From: Pararhodobacter oceanensis
GTDB taxonomy: Bacteria > Pseudomonadota > Alphaproteobacteria > Rhodobacterales > Rhodobacteraceae
Reading direction: 5' to 3'
NCBI RefSeq assembly: GCF_003076755.1
Contig: NZ_QDKM01000006.1
Span: 169,063 to 233,062, forward strand
Length of the DNA stretch: 64,000 nt
Of the stretch, positions 18,526-27,741 are shown one piece after another. The position numbers and the translations under genes were made by a program. The notes beneath the pieces are model-generated. The model had not been told where the DNA came from, made no database searches, and saw only the letters and a program-made list of their open reading frames with translations. How positions within the stretch are numbered: position 1 is the stretch's first letter; every line of letters starts with the position of its first letter.

Positions 18526-19354
18526 ATTCGGTCTCCGTCGCGATGCGGTCGGTATGGGTGAAAACTTCGAAACCATCGGGGCGGGCCTGGGCGATCAATG
18601 TGATGCCCAAGCGGTCGGCCAATTCGACGGCGTCGGCGGTGGGGGAGGACACCGCGATGATTACGGGCGCGCCCAAGGACGCGACTTTTTGCACAAGGTC
18701 GATCGACAGGCGGCTGGTCATCACCACCGCCCCCTGCGCCGGATCATAGCGCGATGAGAGCGCGGCCGCCGTAGGGTGTGTGCTCGCACGCACCATGGCG
18801 CCGACCAGTTTATCGAGCGCGTTGTGGCGGCCGACATCCTCGCGCGCCAGACGCAGCGCGCCCGCTGACCACCATGCCGCGCAATGCACCGCGCGGGTGG
18901 CGTCATGCAGCCGCTGCTCGCCGCGCAGGGCGGTGATCGCGGCGATGATCTGCGCCGGTGTCATCGAAAACCCGTTCGGCGCCACCGCGGGGAGGTCGCG
19001 GAACACCTGCTCGAGGCTGTCAATGCCGCAGAGCCCGCAGCCCACCGGCCCGAGCATCGAGCGGCGGCGTTCTTTGAGGCGCAGATCGGCGTCCTCGGAG
19101 ACCCAGACCTGCACGTCCAATCCGGGACCGGCCTCGATGACCGAGACGCTGTCGATCTCATCGGCCGCGACCAGCCCTTCGGTCAGCGCGAACCCATAGG
19201 CGAAATCTTCCAGATGATCCGGCGTCGCCATCATCACCGCCTGCGTGGTGCCATTAAAGCTGAGCGCCACGCCGGTCTCTTCGGGCAAGACGCGCTCGCC
19301 CGGCTCGATACCCGCACCAAAGCGCAGGCGGGGTTTGGGGCGCGCGCCAAGCAT
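18515..19354 (-). CDS. fdhD: Formate dehydrogenase accessory sulfurtransferase
   Basis: FdhD (FdsC) passes sulfur to the molybdenum cofactor before insertion into formate dehydrogenase. The 279-residue protein has the short Cys motif GCGLCGIDS that carries the sulfur and FDHD-family blocks AYGFALTEGLVAADEI and ALDKLVGAMVRAS. I place the start at ATG 19354, where TTGGAG lies 7 bases upstream; the frame also allows TTG at 19369. Confidence 0.9.
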   Translation of the reverse strand: MLGARPKPRLRFGAGIEPGERVLPEETGVALSFNGTTQAVMMATPDHLEDFAYGFALTEGLVAADEIDSVSVIEAGPGLDVQVWVSEDADLRLKERRRSMLGPVGCGLCGIDSLEQVFRDLPAVAPNGFSMTPAQIIAAITALRGEQRLHDATRAVHCAAWWSAGALRLAREDVGRHNALDKLVGAMVRASTHPTAAALSSRYDPAQGAVVMTSRLSIDLVQKVASLGAPVIIAVSSPTADAVELADRLGITLIAQARPDGFEVFTHTDRIATETEYAR

Positions 19355-19399
19355 CAGCGCGCGCTCCAAGGCATCAAGAGGCAGAACACAGCCACCCGC

Positions 19400-22300
19400 T
19401 CACTCGGCGGCGGGCAGGATGCGGCGCGACTGTTCGGCCTGCGCGGCGTATTCCTGCTGCCATTGCGTCGGCCCGTTCGAGGGCGCGACCTGCACCGCGG
19501 TCACCTTGTATTCCGGGCAGTTGGTCGCCCAGTCCGAATAGTCGGTGGTGATCACATTGGCCTGTGTGTCGGGGTGGTGGAAGGTCGTATAGACCACCCC
19601 CGGCGACACGCGGTCGGTGATCTCGGCGCGCAGAGTGGTCTCGCCTGAGCGGGAGGCCAGCCGCACCAGATCGCCGTTGCGGATGCCGCGGTTTTCGGCG
19701 TCATGGGCGTGGATTTCCAGCACATCCTGATCATGCCAGATCACATTCTCGGTGCGCCGTGTTTGCGCGCCGACGTTATACTGGCTCAGAATCCGCCCCG
19801 TGGTCAGCAACAGCGGGAAGCGCGGGCCGGTTTTCTCATCGGTGGCGACATATTCGGTGCGGATGAACTTGCCCTTGCCGCGCACAAACCCGTCCATATG
19901 CATGGTCGGCGTGCCCTCGGGGGCGGCGGCGTTACAGGGCCATTGCACCGAGCCCTTTTCCTCGAGCATGTCATAGCTGACACCGGCGAAACTGGGCGTC
20001 AGCATGGCGATTTCGTCCATGATCTGGCTCGGATGGATGTAGTTCCAGTTCGCGCCCATGGCGTTGGCCAAGAGTTGCGTGACCTCCCAGTCGGCGTAAC
20101 CGTTTTTCGGTGCCATCACCTTGCGCACGCGGTTGATGCGGCGTTCGGCGTTGGTGAAGGTGCCGTCTTTCTCAAGGAAGGACGAGCCGGGCAGGAAGAC
20201 ATGCGCGTAGTTCGCCGTCTCGTTGAGGAAGAGATCATGCACGATCACGCAGTCCATCGCGGCGAGACCGGCGGCGACATGTTTGGTGTCGGGGTCGGAT
20301 TGCAGGATGTCCTCGCCTTGGCAGTAAAGCCCGCGGAAGCTGCCCTCAACCGCGGCATCCAGCATATTGTTGATCCGCAGCCCCGGCTCATTGTCGATCT
20401 GCACGCCCCAAGCTTCCTCAAAGAGGTTGCGGCTGTCGTCGAGTTTGACATGGCGGTAGCCGGGCAATTCATGGGGGAAGGAGCCCATATCGCAGGAGCC
20501 CTGCACGTTGTTCTGGCCGCGCAGCGGGTTCACGCCGGCGCCCAGCTTGCCGATATTGCCGGTCAGCATGGCAAGGTTGGCAATCCCGATCACCGAGGTC
20601 GAGCCCTGCGAATGTTCGGTGACGCCGAGCCCGTAATAGATCGCCGCATTGCCGCCGGTGGCATAGAGCCGCGCGGCTTGGCGCAGCTCTTGCGGGTCAA
20701 CGCCGCAGAGTTCCTGAATGGCTTCGGGGCTGTTTTGTTCCAGCGCGACGAATTCGGCGTAGTCCTGAAACTCGTCCCAATCGCAGCGCTCGCGGATGAA
20801 ATCCTCGTCATAGAGGCTTTCGGTCACGATCACATGCGCCATGGCGGTGATCACCGCGACGTTGGTGCCCGGACGCAGCGGCAGGTGGTGGGCGGCGCGG
20901 ATATGGGGCGCATCCTCCACGAGTTCGGTGCGGCGCGGGTCCACCACAATCACTTTCGCCCCGCCGCGCAGGCGCTTTTTCAGGCGGCTGGCAAAGACCG
21001 GATGCGCGTCCGAGGGGTTGGCGCCGATGATCAGCGCAACATCGGTATGCTCGACGCTGTCAAAGTTCTGCGTGCCCGCCGAGGTGCCGAAGGTCTGGCC
21101 CAGCCCGTAGCCGGTGGGCGAGTGGCAGACGCGGGCGCAGGTGTCGGTGTTGTTGTTCTGGAACACCGCGCGGGTGAGTTTCTGCACCAGATAGGTTTCT
21201 TCGTTGGTGCAACGGCTCGAGGTGATCACGCCGACCGCATGGCGGCCATGGTCATCAATGATCCCCTGCATACGCTTGGCGGTGAAGCTGAGCGCCTCGT
21301 CCCATGACACCTCGCGCCAGGGATCGGTGATCTTGTCGCGGATCATCGGGTTGAGGATGCGCTCTTTGTGGTTGGCATAGCCCCAGGCAAAGCGGCCTTT
21401 GACGCAGGAGTGGCCGCGGTTCGCCTCGCCGCTCTTATGCGGCACCATGCGCACCAGCTCATCGCCGCGCATTTCCGCCTTGAACGAGCAGCCGACGCCG
21501 CAATAGGCGCAGGTGGTGATCACCGAACGCTCGGGGGTGCCGATCTCGACGACGGATTTTTCGACCAGCGTGGCGGTCGGGCAGGCCTGCACACAGGCGC
21601 CGCAGGACACGCAATCCGAGGTCAGGAAATTATCGTCCGAGGTGCCCGCCGAGACGCGGCTGTCCCAGCCACGGCCCTGGATGGTCAGGGCGAAAGTGCC
21701 CTGCACCTCTTCGCAGGCGCGCACGCAGCGCGAGCAGACGATGCATTTTGACGGGTCATAGTCGAAATAGGGGTTGGAGTGGTCCACCGCCATATATTGC
21801 GGGTTCGCATGGCCGTTGTTGCGCGGCAGGAAATGGGTGGTCATCAGACCATCCTTGGGCGCTTCATAGCGCACATCGCGCAGGCCGACGGCACCGGCCA
21901 TATCCTGCAATTCGCAGTCGCCATTGGCCGAGCAGGTCAGGCAATCGAGCGGGTGGTCGGAGATATAAAGCTCCATCACCCCGCGGCGCAATTGCTTGAG
22001 TTTGCCGGTCTGGGTTTTGACCTGCAGACCCTCGGCCACCGGCGTGGTGCAAGAGGCGGGGGTGCCGTTGCGGCCTTCGATTTCGACAAGGCAGAGGCGG
22101 CAGGAGCCGAAGGCCTCGACGCTGTCGGTGGCGCAGAGTTTGGGCACCGAGATGCCGATTTCCGCCGCCGCGCGCATGATCGAGGTGCCCGCAGGCACGG
22201 TGATGTCAAACCCGTCGATGGTCAGGCTGACCATCTCGGTCGCGGTCGAGGCGGGGGTGCCGTAATCGCGGTCGTCCCAAGGGATGATGAAATCTTTCAT
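19400..22300 (-). CDS. fdsA: NAD-dependent formate dehydrogenase alpha subunit
   Basis: FdsA holds the bis-MGD molybdenum site that oxidises formate to CO2. The 966-residue protein starts with a 2Fe-2S ferredoxin-like domain (CATDSVEAFGSCRLC) and a His-Cys cluster, then two 4Fe-4S sites (CIVCSRCVRACEEVQG and CVSCGACVQACPTATL). The MopB domain follows with its own 4Fe-4S motif CAYCGVGCSF. The catalytic residue is Cys in ARVCHSPTGYG, not selenocysteine. AGGAGG precedes ATG 22300, which overlaps the fdsB stop by 4 bases. Confidence 0.96.
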   Translation of the reverse strand: MKDFIIPWDDRDYGTPASTATEMVSLTIDGFDITVPAGTSIMRAAAEIGISVPKLCATDSVEAFGSCRLCLVEIEGRNGTPASCTTPVAEGLQVKTQTGKLKQLRRGVMELYISDHPLDCLTCSANGDCELQDMAGAVGLRDVRYEAPKDGLMTTHFLPRNNGHANPQYMAVDHSNPYFDYDPSKCIVCSRCVRACEEVQGTFALTIQGRGWDSRVSAGTSDDNFLTSDCVSCGACVQACPTATLVEKSVVEIGTPERSVITTCAYCGVGCSFKAEMRGDELVRMVPHKSGEANRGHSCVKGRFAWGYANHKERILNPMIRDKITDPWREVSWDEALSFTAKRMQGIIDDHGRHAVGVITSSRCTNEETYLVQKLTRAVFQNNNTDTCARVCHSPTGYGLGQTFGTSAGTQNFDSVEHTDVALIIGANPSDAHPVFASRLKKRLRGGAKVIVVDPRRTELVEDAPHIRAAHHLPLRPGTNVAVITAMAHVIVTESLYDEDFIRERCDWDEFQDYAEFVALEQNSPEAIQELCGVDPQELRQAARLYATGGNAAIYYGLGVTEHSQGSTSVIGIANLAMLTGNIGKLGAGVNPLRGQNNVQGSCDMGSFPHELPGYRHVKLDDSRNLFEEAWGVQIDNEPGLRINNMLDAAVEGSFRGLYCQGEDILQSDPDTKHVAAGLAAMDCVIVHDLFLNETANYAHVFLPGSSFLEKDGTFTNAERRINRVRKVMAPKNGYADWEVTQLLANAMGANWNYIHPSQIMDEIAMLTPSFAGVSYDMLEEKGSVQWPCNAAAPEGTPTMHMDGFVRGKGKFIRTEYVATDEKTGPRFPLLLTTGRILSQYNVGAQTRRTENVIWHDQDVLEIHAHDAENRGIRNGDLVRLASRSGETTLRAEITDRVSPGVVYTTFHHPDTQANVITTDYSDWATNCPEYKVTAVQVAPSNGPTQWQQEYAAQAEQSRRILPAAE

Positions 22301-23820
22301 TCGGCTGCCTCCTGTGCGGTGGTGGCGAAATCGTCGGGGAAATGGGTCAACGCGGACATCACCGGATAGGGGGTGAAGCCGCCAAGGGCGCAGAGCGAGC
22401 CGTCTTTCATCGTCTCGCAGAGATCGGTCAGCAGCGGGATCGCGGAGGCGTCGCCCTGCGCGATGCGGTCCACGGTCTCGACGCCGCGCACCGAGCCGAT
22501 GCGGCAGGGCGTGCATTTTCCGCAGGACTCAATGGCGCAGAATTCCATCGCGAAACGGGCCATTTTCAGCATGTCTTGCTGGTCATCAAACAGGGTCAGA
22601 CCGGCGTGGCCGATGAGGCCCTTTTTGCCGGCGAATTCCTCATAGCCAAAGGGTGTGTCAAAGAGGTCACGCGGGAAATAGGCGCCCAAGGGGCCACCGA
22701 CCTGCACGGCTTTGACCGGACGGCCCGAGGCGGTGCCGCCCGCGATGTCATCGACAATCTCGCCCAAGGGCAGGCCGAAGGCGATCTCAAAGAGGCCGCC
22801 GTGTTTGACGTTGCCAGCGATTTGCAGCGGGATCGTGCCGCGCGACCTGCCAAGGCCGAAGTCCTGGTAGAATTGCGCGCCGCGTTCAAAGATCACCGGC
22901 ACCGTGGCCAAGGAGATCACGTTATTGACCACGGTCGGCTTGCCCATGAAGCCCTCGAGCGCGGGCAGCGGCGGCTTGGCGCGGACGACGCCGCGCTTGC
23001 CTTCCATCGAGTTGAGCAGCGAGGTTTCCTCACCGCAGACATAGGCGCCCGCGCCGACGCGGATTTCCATGTCGAAGGCATGCGCGGAGCCGAGGATCGA
23101 GGCGCCGAGGAGCCCCTGCTGGCGGGCAATCGCCACGGCTTTGTTCATCACCTCGATGGCAATCGGGTATTCCGAGCGCAGATAGACATAGCCCTTGGTC
23201 GCGCCAGTGGCGATGCCGGCAATCACCATGCCCTCAATGAGGGTGAAGGGATCGCCCTCCATCAACATGCGGTCGGCGAAGGTGCCGCTATCGCCCTCAT
23301 CGGCGTTGCAGACGATATATTTCTGGTCGGCCTGCGCCTCCATCACCGTCTTCCACTTGATACCGGTGGGGAAACCGGCGCCGCCGCGTCCGCGCAGACC
23401 GGAGTCGGTGGTCTCGGTCACGATCTCGGCGGGGGTCATACTGAGCGCGCGCTCAAGACCGGTGACGCCGCCATGGGCGCGGTAGTCATCCAGCGAGAGG
23501 GGATCAATCACGCCGACGCGGGCAAAGGTCAGGCGGGTCTGGCGCTGCATCCACGGCAGATCATCGACCGGACCCAAGGCTTTGGGATGATTGGCAAGAT
23601 CGCCGGACAGCGCGTCGATATCGGTGGTCTCGAAGGGGCCGAACCCGTGGCGCACGCCGTCGATCTCGACCTCGAGCAGCGGCTCGAGCCAGACCATACC
23701 GCGGGAGCCGTTGCGCACCAAAGTGGCCTCGGGGAAACGCGCGGCGATCGCGGCGGCGACGTCATCTGCCCCGAGCGCGACCGCAGCGCTGTCGAGTGGC
23801 AGGTACATCTTCATACTCAT
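22297..23820 (-). CDS. fdsB: NAD-dependent formate dehydrogenase beta subunit
   Basis: FdsB carries FMN, the NAD site and a 4Fe-4S cluster, like a NuoF-type subunit. The 507-residue protein has an N-terminal thioredoxin-like extension, GLRGRGGAGFPTGIKWKTV for FMN/NADH, GAGAYVCGEETSLLNSMEG, and the cluster motif ESCGKCTPCRIG. It overlaps fdsG and fdsA by 4 bases each, so stoichiometric translation is likely. Confidence 0.96.
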   Translation of the reverse strand: MSMKMYLPLDSAAVALGADDVAAAIAARFPEATLVRNGSRGMVWLEPLLEVEIDGVRHGFGPFETTDIDALSGDLANHPKALGPVDDLPWMQRQTRLTFARVGVIDPLSLDDYRAHGGVTGLERALSMTPAEIVTETTDSGLRGRGGAGFPTGIKWKTVMEAQADQKYIVCNADEGDSGTFADRMLMEGDPFTLIEGMVIAGIATGATKGYVYLRSEYPIAIEVMNKAVAIARQQGLLGASILGSAHAFDMEIRVGAGAYVCGEETSLLNSMEGKRGVVRAKPPLPALEGFMGKPTVVNNVISLATVPVIFERGAQFYQDFGLGRSRGTIPLQIAGNVKHGGLFEIAFGLPLGEIVDDIAGGTASGRPVKAVQVGGPLGAYFPRDLFDTPFGYEEFAGKKGLIGHAGLTLFDDQQDMLKMARFAMEFCAIESCGKCTPCRIGSVRGVETVDRIAQGDASAIPLLTDLCETMKDGSLCALGGFTPYPVMSALTHFPDDFATTAQEAAE

Positions 23821-24299
23821 GATCTAGCCTCCGCGATGATCGCGTCAAGTTTCGCCACATCGGCGCGGCCAACCAGTTTGCCGTCCACCATCATTGCCGG
23901 ACCGCAGGCGCAGAGCCCGAGGCAGAACACCTGTTCCAGCGTGATCGCCCCGTCTTTGGTGGTTTCATGCCAATCCAGCGCGAGGCTGTCGCGGGCGTGA
24001 TCGACCAGATCATCGGCGCCCATCGCCTGACAGGCCTCGGCGCGGCAGATCTTCAGCGTGGTGCGGCCAGCGGGGTGGTCGCGGAAATCATGGTAAAAGG
24101 ACATCACGCCATGGGCCTCGGCGCGGCTGATGTTCAGGTCTTTGGCGATGACCGGCAGCGCCTCGGCGGGCACATAGCCGAACTGGTGCTGGACCGCGTG
24201 CAAAATGGGCAGCAAGGCGCCCTCAAGATGGCGATTGGCGGCGAGGATCTCGTGCAGAACATGCTGTTCTGCATCACCGAATACGGGCGTGGCTGTCAT
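23817..24299 (-). CDS. fdsG: NAD-dependent formate dehydrogenase gamma subunit
   Basis: FdsG is a NuoE-like thioredoxin-fold protein with a 2Fe-2S cluster that relays electrons in the soluble formate dehydrogenase. The 160-residue protein has ILHAVQHQFGYVPAEAL, the first ligands in ICRAEACQAMG and the second pair in CLGLCACGPAMMVDG. GGAGGAG precedes the ATG. It is the first gene of the fds operon, 70 bases downstream of a likely operator. Confidence 0.95.
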   Translation of the reverse strand: MTATPVFGDAEQHVLHEILAANRHLEGALLPILHAVQHQFGYVPAEALPVIAKDLNISRAEAHGVMSFYHDFRDHPAGRTTLKICRAEACQAMGADDLVDHARDSLALDWHETTKDGAITLEQVFCLGLCACGPAMMVDGKLVGRADVAKLDAIIAEARS

Positions 24300-24369
24300 G
24301 TGGCTCCTCCGGATACTGCCCGAGGGCTACCGTCAAAGCGATTGACATTCAAATTGCAATTTCCGTTGT

Positions 24370-24390
24370 TTGATAGATAACGTCTATCAA
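24370..24390. promoter_or_regulatory. Candidate LysR-type operator of the fds operon
   Basis: TTGATAGA, a 5-base spacer and TCTATCAA form a perfect inverted repeat. The core reads ATAG, 7 bases, CTAT, a layout typical of LysR-type sites. It ends just inside the fdsR stop codon region and lies 70 bases upstream of fdsG, where an FdsR site controlling fds would be expected. Confidence 0.6.
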
Positions 24391-25274
24391 GTTTCGAGCG
24401 ACAAACTTCGCACGAAGGCATCCAGAAGCAATGTGCGGCGCCCGACCGGCGGGAGGATAAAAGCGACATCCGTGGAGGCCGCGGCCATCGAGGTCAGCGG
24501 AATCACCGCCAGTTTGCGCTGCTGGGCAAAGAAATCGGCGGTGCGGCGCGGCAGGATCGTGGCCGCGCGCCCCTCGCCGACATGGCCGATCAGCGCGACG
24601 ATGGAATTTGATTCGATCCGCGGCATGACGGTGATCCCGGCCATTTCCAGATGCCGGTCCATGATCCGCCGGTTCTGCATATCGGTGGTCAGAAACCCGA
24701 GTTCATACTGGTCAAGTTCCGACCACGAAAGCGTCTCGGGCAGATCCGGCGCAAAGCGGGTGACCAGCGCGTAGGTCTCGTTATAGAGCCGCAGCACCTC
24801 GTAACCGGGGGGCGTGTCATGGGCCATATCGGCGGCAGCATAGCTGAGCCCGGCGTCGACCTCGAAATCGACCAGCCGCTCAAGGATTTCATGGCTGTTG
24901 AGCGACAAAACCCGCAGCCGCACGCCGGGGTTGCGGGCCAGAAACGGGCGGGTGTGATCATCGACCGAGGCCAGCGCGGTGGGGATCACGCCCAGCCGCA
25001 GGGTGCCCGAGAGGCCTTTGCGCGCGGTGACCACATCGGATTTCATCGCGCGGGCTTCCGCCACGATGGCTTTGGCACGGGTGAGCACGCGCTCGCCCTC
25101 AGGCGTCAGCCCGATATAGCGCGCGCCGCGCAGCACCAATTGCGTGCCCAGCGTATCCTCAAGCGCCTTAATGGCGGAGGAAAGCGTCGGTTGCGTGACA
25201 TGGCAGGCCGAGGCGGCGCGGCCAAAATGGCGTTCGCGCGACAGGGCTATCAGCATTTCCAGTTTGTCGATCAT
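24387..25274 (-). CDS. fdsR: LysR-family regulator of formate dehydrogenase
   Basis: The 295-residue protein has the LysR helix-turn-helix at residues about 18-40 (RHFGRAASACHVTQPTLSSA) and an effector domain after residue 85. Its position directly upstream of fdsG in the same direction matches known fdsR genes that regulate fds transcription. The ATG at 25274 matches the usual LysR start (MIDKLEMLIALS); a TTG 18 bases upstream is possible. No clear ribosome site is visible. Confidence 0.85.
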   Translation of the reverse strand: MIDKLEMLIALSRERHFGRAASACHVTQPTLSSAIKALEDTLGTQLVLRGARYIGLTPEGERVLTRAKAIVAEARAMKSDVVTARKGLSGTLRLGVIPTALASVDDHTRPFLARNPGVRLRVLSLNSHEILERLVDFEVDAGLSYAAADMAHDTPPGYEVLRLYNETYALVTRFAPDLPETLSWSELDQYELGFLTTDMQNRRIMDRHLEMAGITVMPRIESNSIVALIGHVGEGRAATILPRRTADFFAQQRKLAVIPLTSMAAASTDVAFILPPVGRRTLLLDAFVRSLSLET

Positions 25275-25328
25275 CGCGCGATCATGACGCAAGCGGGCGG
25301 GCGGCGAAAGCCCCGCCGGATCGGGCGG

Positions 25329-26501
25329 TTACGCTAGAGGGTTGATGTGGAAGGGCGCGAGGGTGCCGCCTTGGGCGAGGAACTGCGCGGCGGCGGCGCG
25401 GGCCTCGCGGATCGTCACATCCATATCGAGATAGCGGTAGGTGCCGAGCCGCCCGATGAAACTGACGTTCTCAAGGGTCTTGGCGCGGGCGACATAGCGT
25501 TTGAGCAGCGCCTGCTCGGCGACCAAGCGGATCGGGTAGAATGGGATATCGCCGGGCGCGGCTGCGCGGGAGTATTCGCGGTAGCAGGTGGTTTTCGCGT
25601 GGCGCTCCCAGGGGGCGAAATGCTTGTGCTCGGTGATCCGCGTATAGGGGATATCGGCGTCGGCGTAATTCATCACCGCGCAGCCCTGATAATCGCCCGT
25701 GGCGGTGAAACGCTCGAACTCCAGCGTGCGGTAGCCGAGCCGCCCGAGCGCATAGTCGAAATACCCGTCAAGCGCGCCGGTCCAGAAGATGTGCCGCGCG
25801 CCATCTGCGAGGTCGGGCGTATAGGTGGTGTTCAGGCTGACACGGATCGCGGGATGGGCGAGGATCGCTTGGGTCAGCGCGGTATAACCGTCTTCGGGCA
25901 TGCCTTGATAGGGATGGTTAAAATAGCTGTCGTCATAGGTGAAACGCAGGGGCAGACGTTGCAGGATCGCGGCGGGAAGCTCGCGCGGCGCGCAGCCCCA
26001 TTGCTTTTGCGTGTAGCCCTTGAAGAACGCCTCATAAAGATCGCGGCCGACGAAACGCAGGGCCTGTTCTTCGAAGTTTCGGGGCGCGGTGATTGAGGTG
26101 TCGGCCTGAGTGGCAAGGAAGGCTTCGGCCTCGGTAGGGCGGAGCGTCTTGCCGTAGAATTGGTTAATCGTGTGCAGGTTAATCGGTAAACCGTAGACCG
26201 CGCCGCGACTGGTGGTTTTGACGCGGTGGGTATAGCGGCGAAAGCGCGCGAAGCGGGTGACATAGGCCCATGTCGCGGCGTCGCCGGTGTGGAAGATATG
26301 CGGCCCGTAGGTATGGACCATGACGCCGGTCTCGGGGTCGCGCGCGGTGTGGCAATTGCCGCCGACATGGGGGCGCGCGTCGATGACGTGGCAGGGCCAG
26401 CCCGCCTCGGCCAGTTCGCGGGCAAGCACCGCGCCGGAGAGACCGGCGCCGACCACCAGAACGGGGGCGTTTGGGGCTGTGTTGGGGGCCGGTCGGGTCA
26501 C
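25329..26501 (-). CDS. glf: UDP-galactopyranose mutase
   Basis: Glf is a flavoenzyme that interconverts UDP-galactopyranose and UDP-galactofuranose for surface polysaccharides. The 390-residue protein has the FAD loop VVGAGLSGAVLARELAEAG, then GGNCHTARD, TYGPHIFHT, PINLHTINQFYGKTL and GYTQKQWG, all family hallmarks, and PEDGYT for the catalytic face. It stands alone here, far from the polysaccharide locus after 47 kb. Confidence 0.95.
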   Translation of the reverse strand: MTRPAPNTAPNAPVLVVGAGLSGAVLARELAEAGWPCHVIDARPHVGGNCHTARDPETGVMVHTYGPHIFHTGDAATWAYVTRFARFRRYTHRVKTTSRGAVYGLPINLHTINQFYGKTLRPTEAEAFLATQADTSITAPRNFEEQALRFVGRDLYEAFFKGYTQKQWGCAPRELPAAILQRLPLRFTYDDSYFNHPYQGMPEDGYTALTQAILAHPAIRVSLNTTYTPDLADGARHIFWTGALDGYFDYALGRLGYRTLEFERFTATGDYQGCAVMNYADADIPYTRITEHKHFAPWERHAKTTCYREYSRAAAPGDIPFYPIRLVAEQALLKRYVARAKTLENVSFIGRLGTYRYLDMDVTIREARAAAAQFLAQGGTLAPFHINPLA

Positions 26502-26571
26502 TGGACGCTCGGTTTTGGGATGGAAACCAAGAGCCTAGCGTGGGTGTGTGGTCTGCGCAACTTATGCGCGA

Positions 26572-27741
26572 TTAACTGGGGTTGATTGCAACCGGTTTGC
26601 CGCCGCGCCAGATGGCGGGTGCGCCGTTGAGCAGATCGGGGAAATACAGGAAATCGGCGCGGCTGCCTGCGGTGAGCCTGCCGTAAACTGGTGCCTGACC
26701 GGCGAGGGTGGCGGGGATCGCGGTGACCATTTTGAGGGCCTGATCCTCACTGGTGATGCCCCAGTTGACCAGATTGCGCAGGGCGGTGGGCAGATCGAGA
26801 TCGGCGCCCGCTAGCGTGCCATCGGCCAAGGTTAACCGCCCGTCGCGGCGGTTAATTTGGCGGGCGTTTAGGGTGAATCCCGCTAGCTGCGTGCCCGCGA
26901 CAGCCATCGCGTCGGAGACCAGAAACAGAGCGCCGGTCTGGGCGGTTTTGGCGGCGAAGGCAGCGCGCAGGCTTTGCGGGTGGACGTGGATACCGTCGGC
27001 GATGACGCCAGCGCTGAGGCTGTCGAGCGTCAGCGCCGCGCCGACCAATCCGGGGGCGCGGCTGCCAAGCTGGCTCATTGCATTGAACAGATGGGTGACG
27101 CAGTGCGCACCGGCTGTCGCAGCCTTGGCGCAGGTCTCGAAATCAGCGTCGGAATGGCCAAGGGAGACCAAGACGCCCGCCCCGGTGAGCGCGGTGATCT
27201 GGGCCGCGGTGACGGATTCGGGGGCGAGCGTGACCTTGAGAAGTGGCAGGCGTTTTGCGGCCTGCAGGAGGGTGGCGAGGTCGGCATCCTCCATCGGGCG
27301 GATCAGCGCGGGGTCATGGGCACCCTTGCGGGCCAAAGAGAGATGCGGGCCTTCGAGATGCAGCCCGAGGATGCCGTCGAGACCGGCCTTGATCGCGGTT
27401 TCGACGGCCTCGATCGCGGCCTCTGTGGCCTGCGGCGTGTCGGTGATCAGCGTCGGCAGGAACGCGGTGGTGCCAAGGCTGGCGTGGGCGTCGCGCATTT
27501 TACGCAGGGTGGCCACGGTTTGCGCGTCGTTGAACATCACCCCGCCGCCGCCGTTGACCTGTAGATCGACGAAACCGGGGCAGATGACGCCGCCGTTCAG
27601 GTGCTGGATTTCGGCGTGGGCTGGCAGATCGTGTTCGGGGATCACGCCCTGCACTTGCGCGCCCTCGATGAGCAGCGCGTGGGCGTGATGGCGCGTGGTG
27701 CCGTCGAAAATCGCGGCGCCGGTATAGGCGGTGAGGCTCAT
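26572..27741 (-). CDS. nagA: N-acetylglucosamine-6-phosphate deacetylase
   Basis: NagA removes acetate from GlcNAc-6-P in amino-sugar catabolism or cell-wall recycling. The 389-residue amidohydrolase has GFVDLQVNGGGGVMFND, metal-binding Glu in GLHLEGPHLS, His in SLGHSDADF and GAHCVTHLFNAM, and catalytic Asp in LVSDAMAVAG. It overlaps the kinase gene upstream by 4 bases, so the pair forms an operon. Confidence 0.95.
   Translation of the reverse strand: MSLTAYTGAAIFDGTTRHHAHALLIEGAQVQGVIPEHDLPAHAEIQHLNGGVICPGFVDLQVNGGGGVMFNDAQTVATLRKMRDAHASLGTTAFLPTLITDTPQATEAAIEAVETAIKAGLDGILGLHLEGPHLSLARKGAHDPALIRPMEDADLATLLQAAKRLPLLKVTLAPESVTAAQITALTGAGVLVSLGHSDADFETCAKAATAGAHCVTHLFNAMSQLGSRAPGLVGAALTLDSLSAGVIADGIHVHPQSLRAAFAAKTAQTGALFLVSDAMAVAGTQLAGFTLNARQINRRDGRLTLADGTLAGADLDLPTALRNLVNWGITSEDQALKMVTAIPATLAGQAPVYGRLTAGSRADFLYFPDLLNGAPAIWRGGKPVAINPS

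Noticed and set aside
19400..22300. Selenocysteine formate dehydrogenase
   Set aside because: The active-site position reads Cys (ARVCHSPTGYG) and there is no in-frame UGA or SECIS-like requirement.
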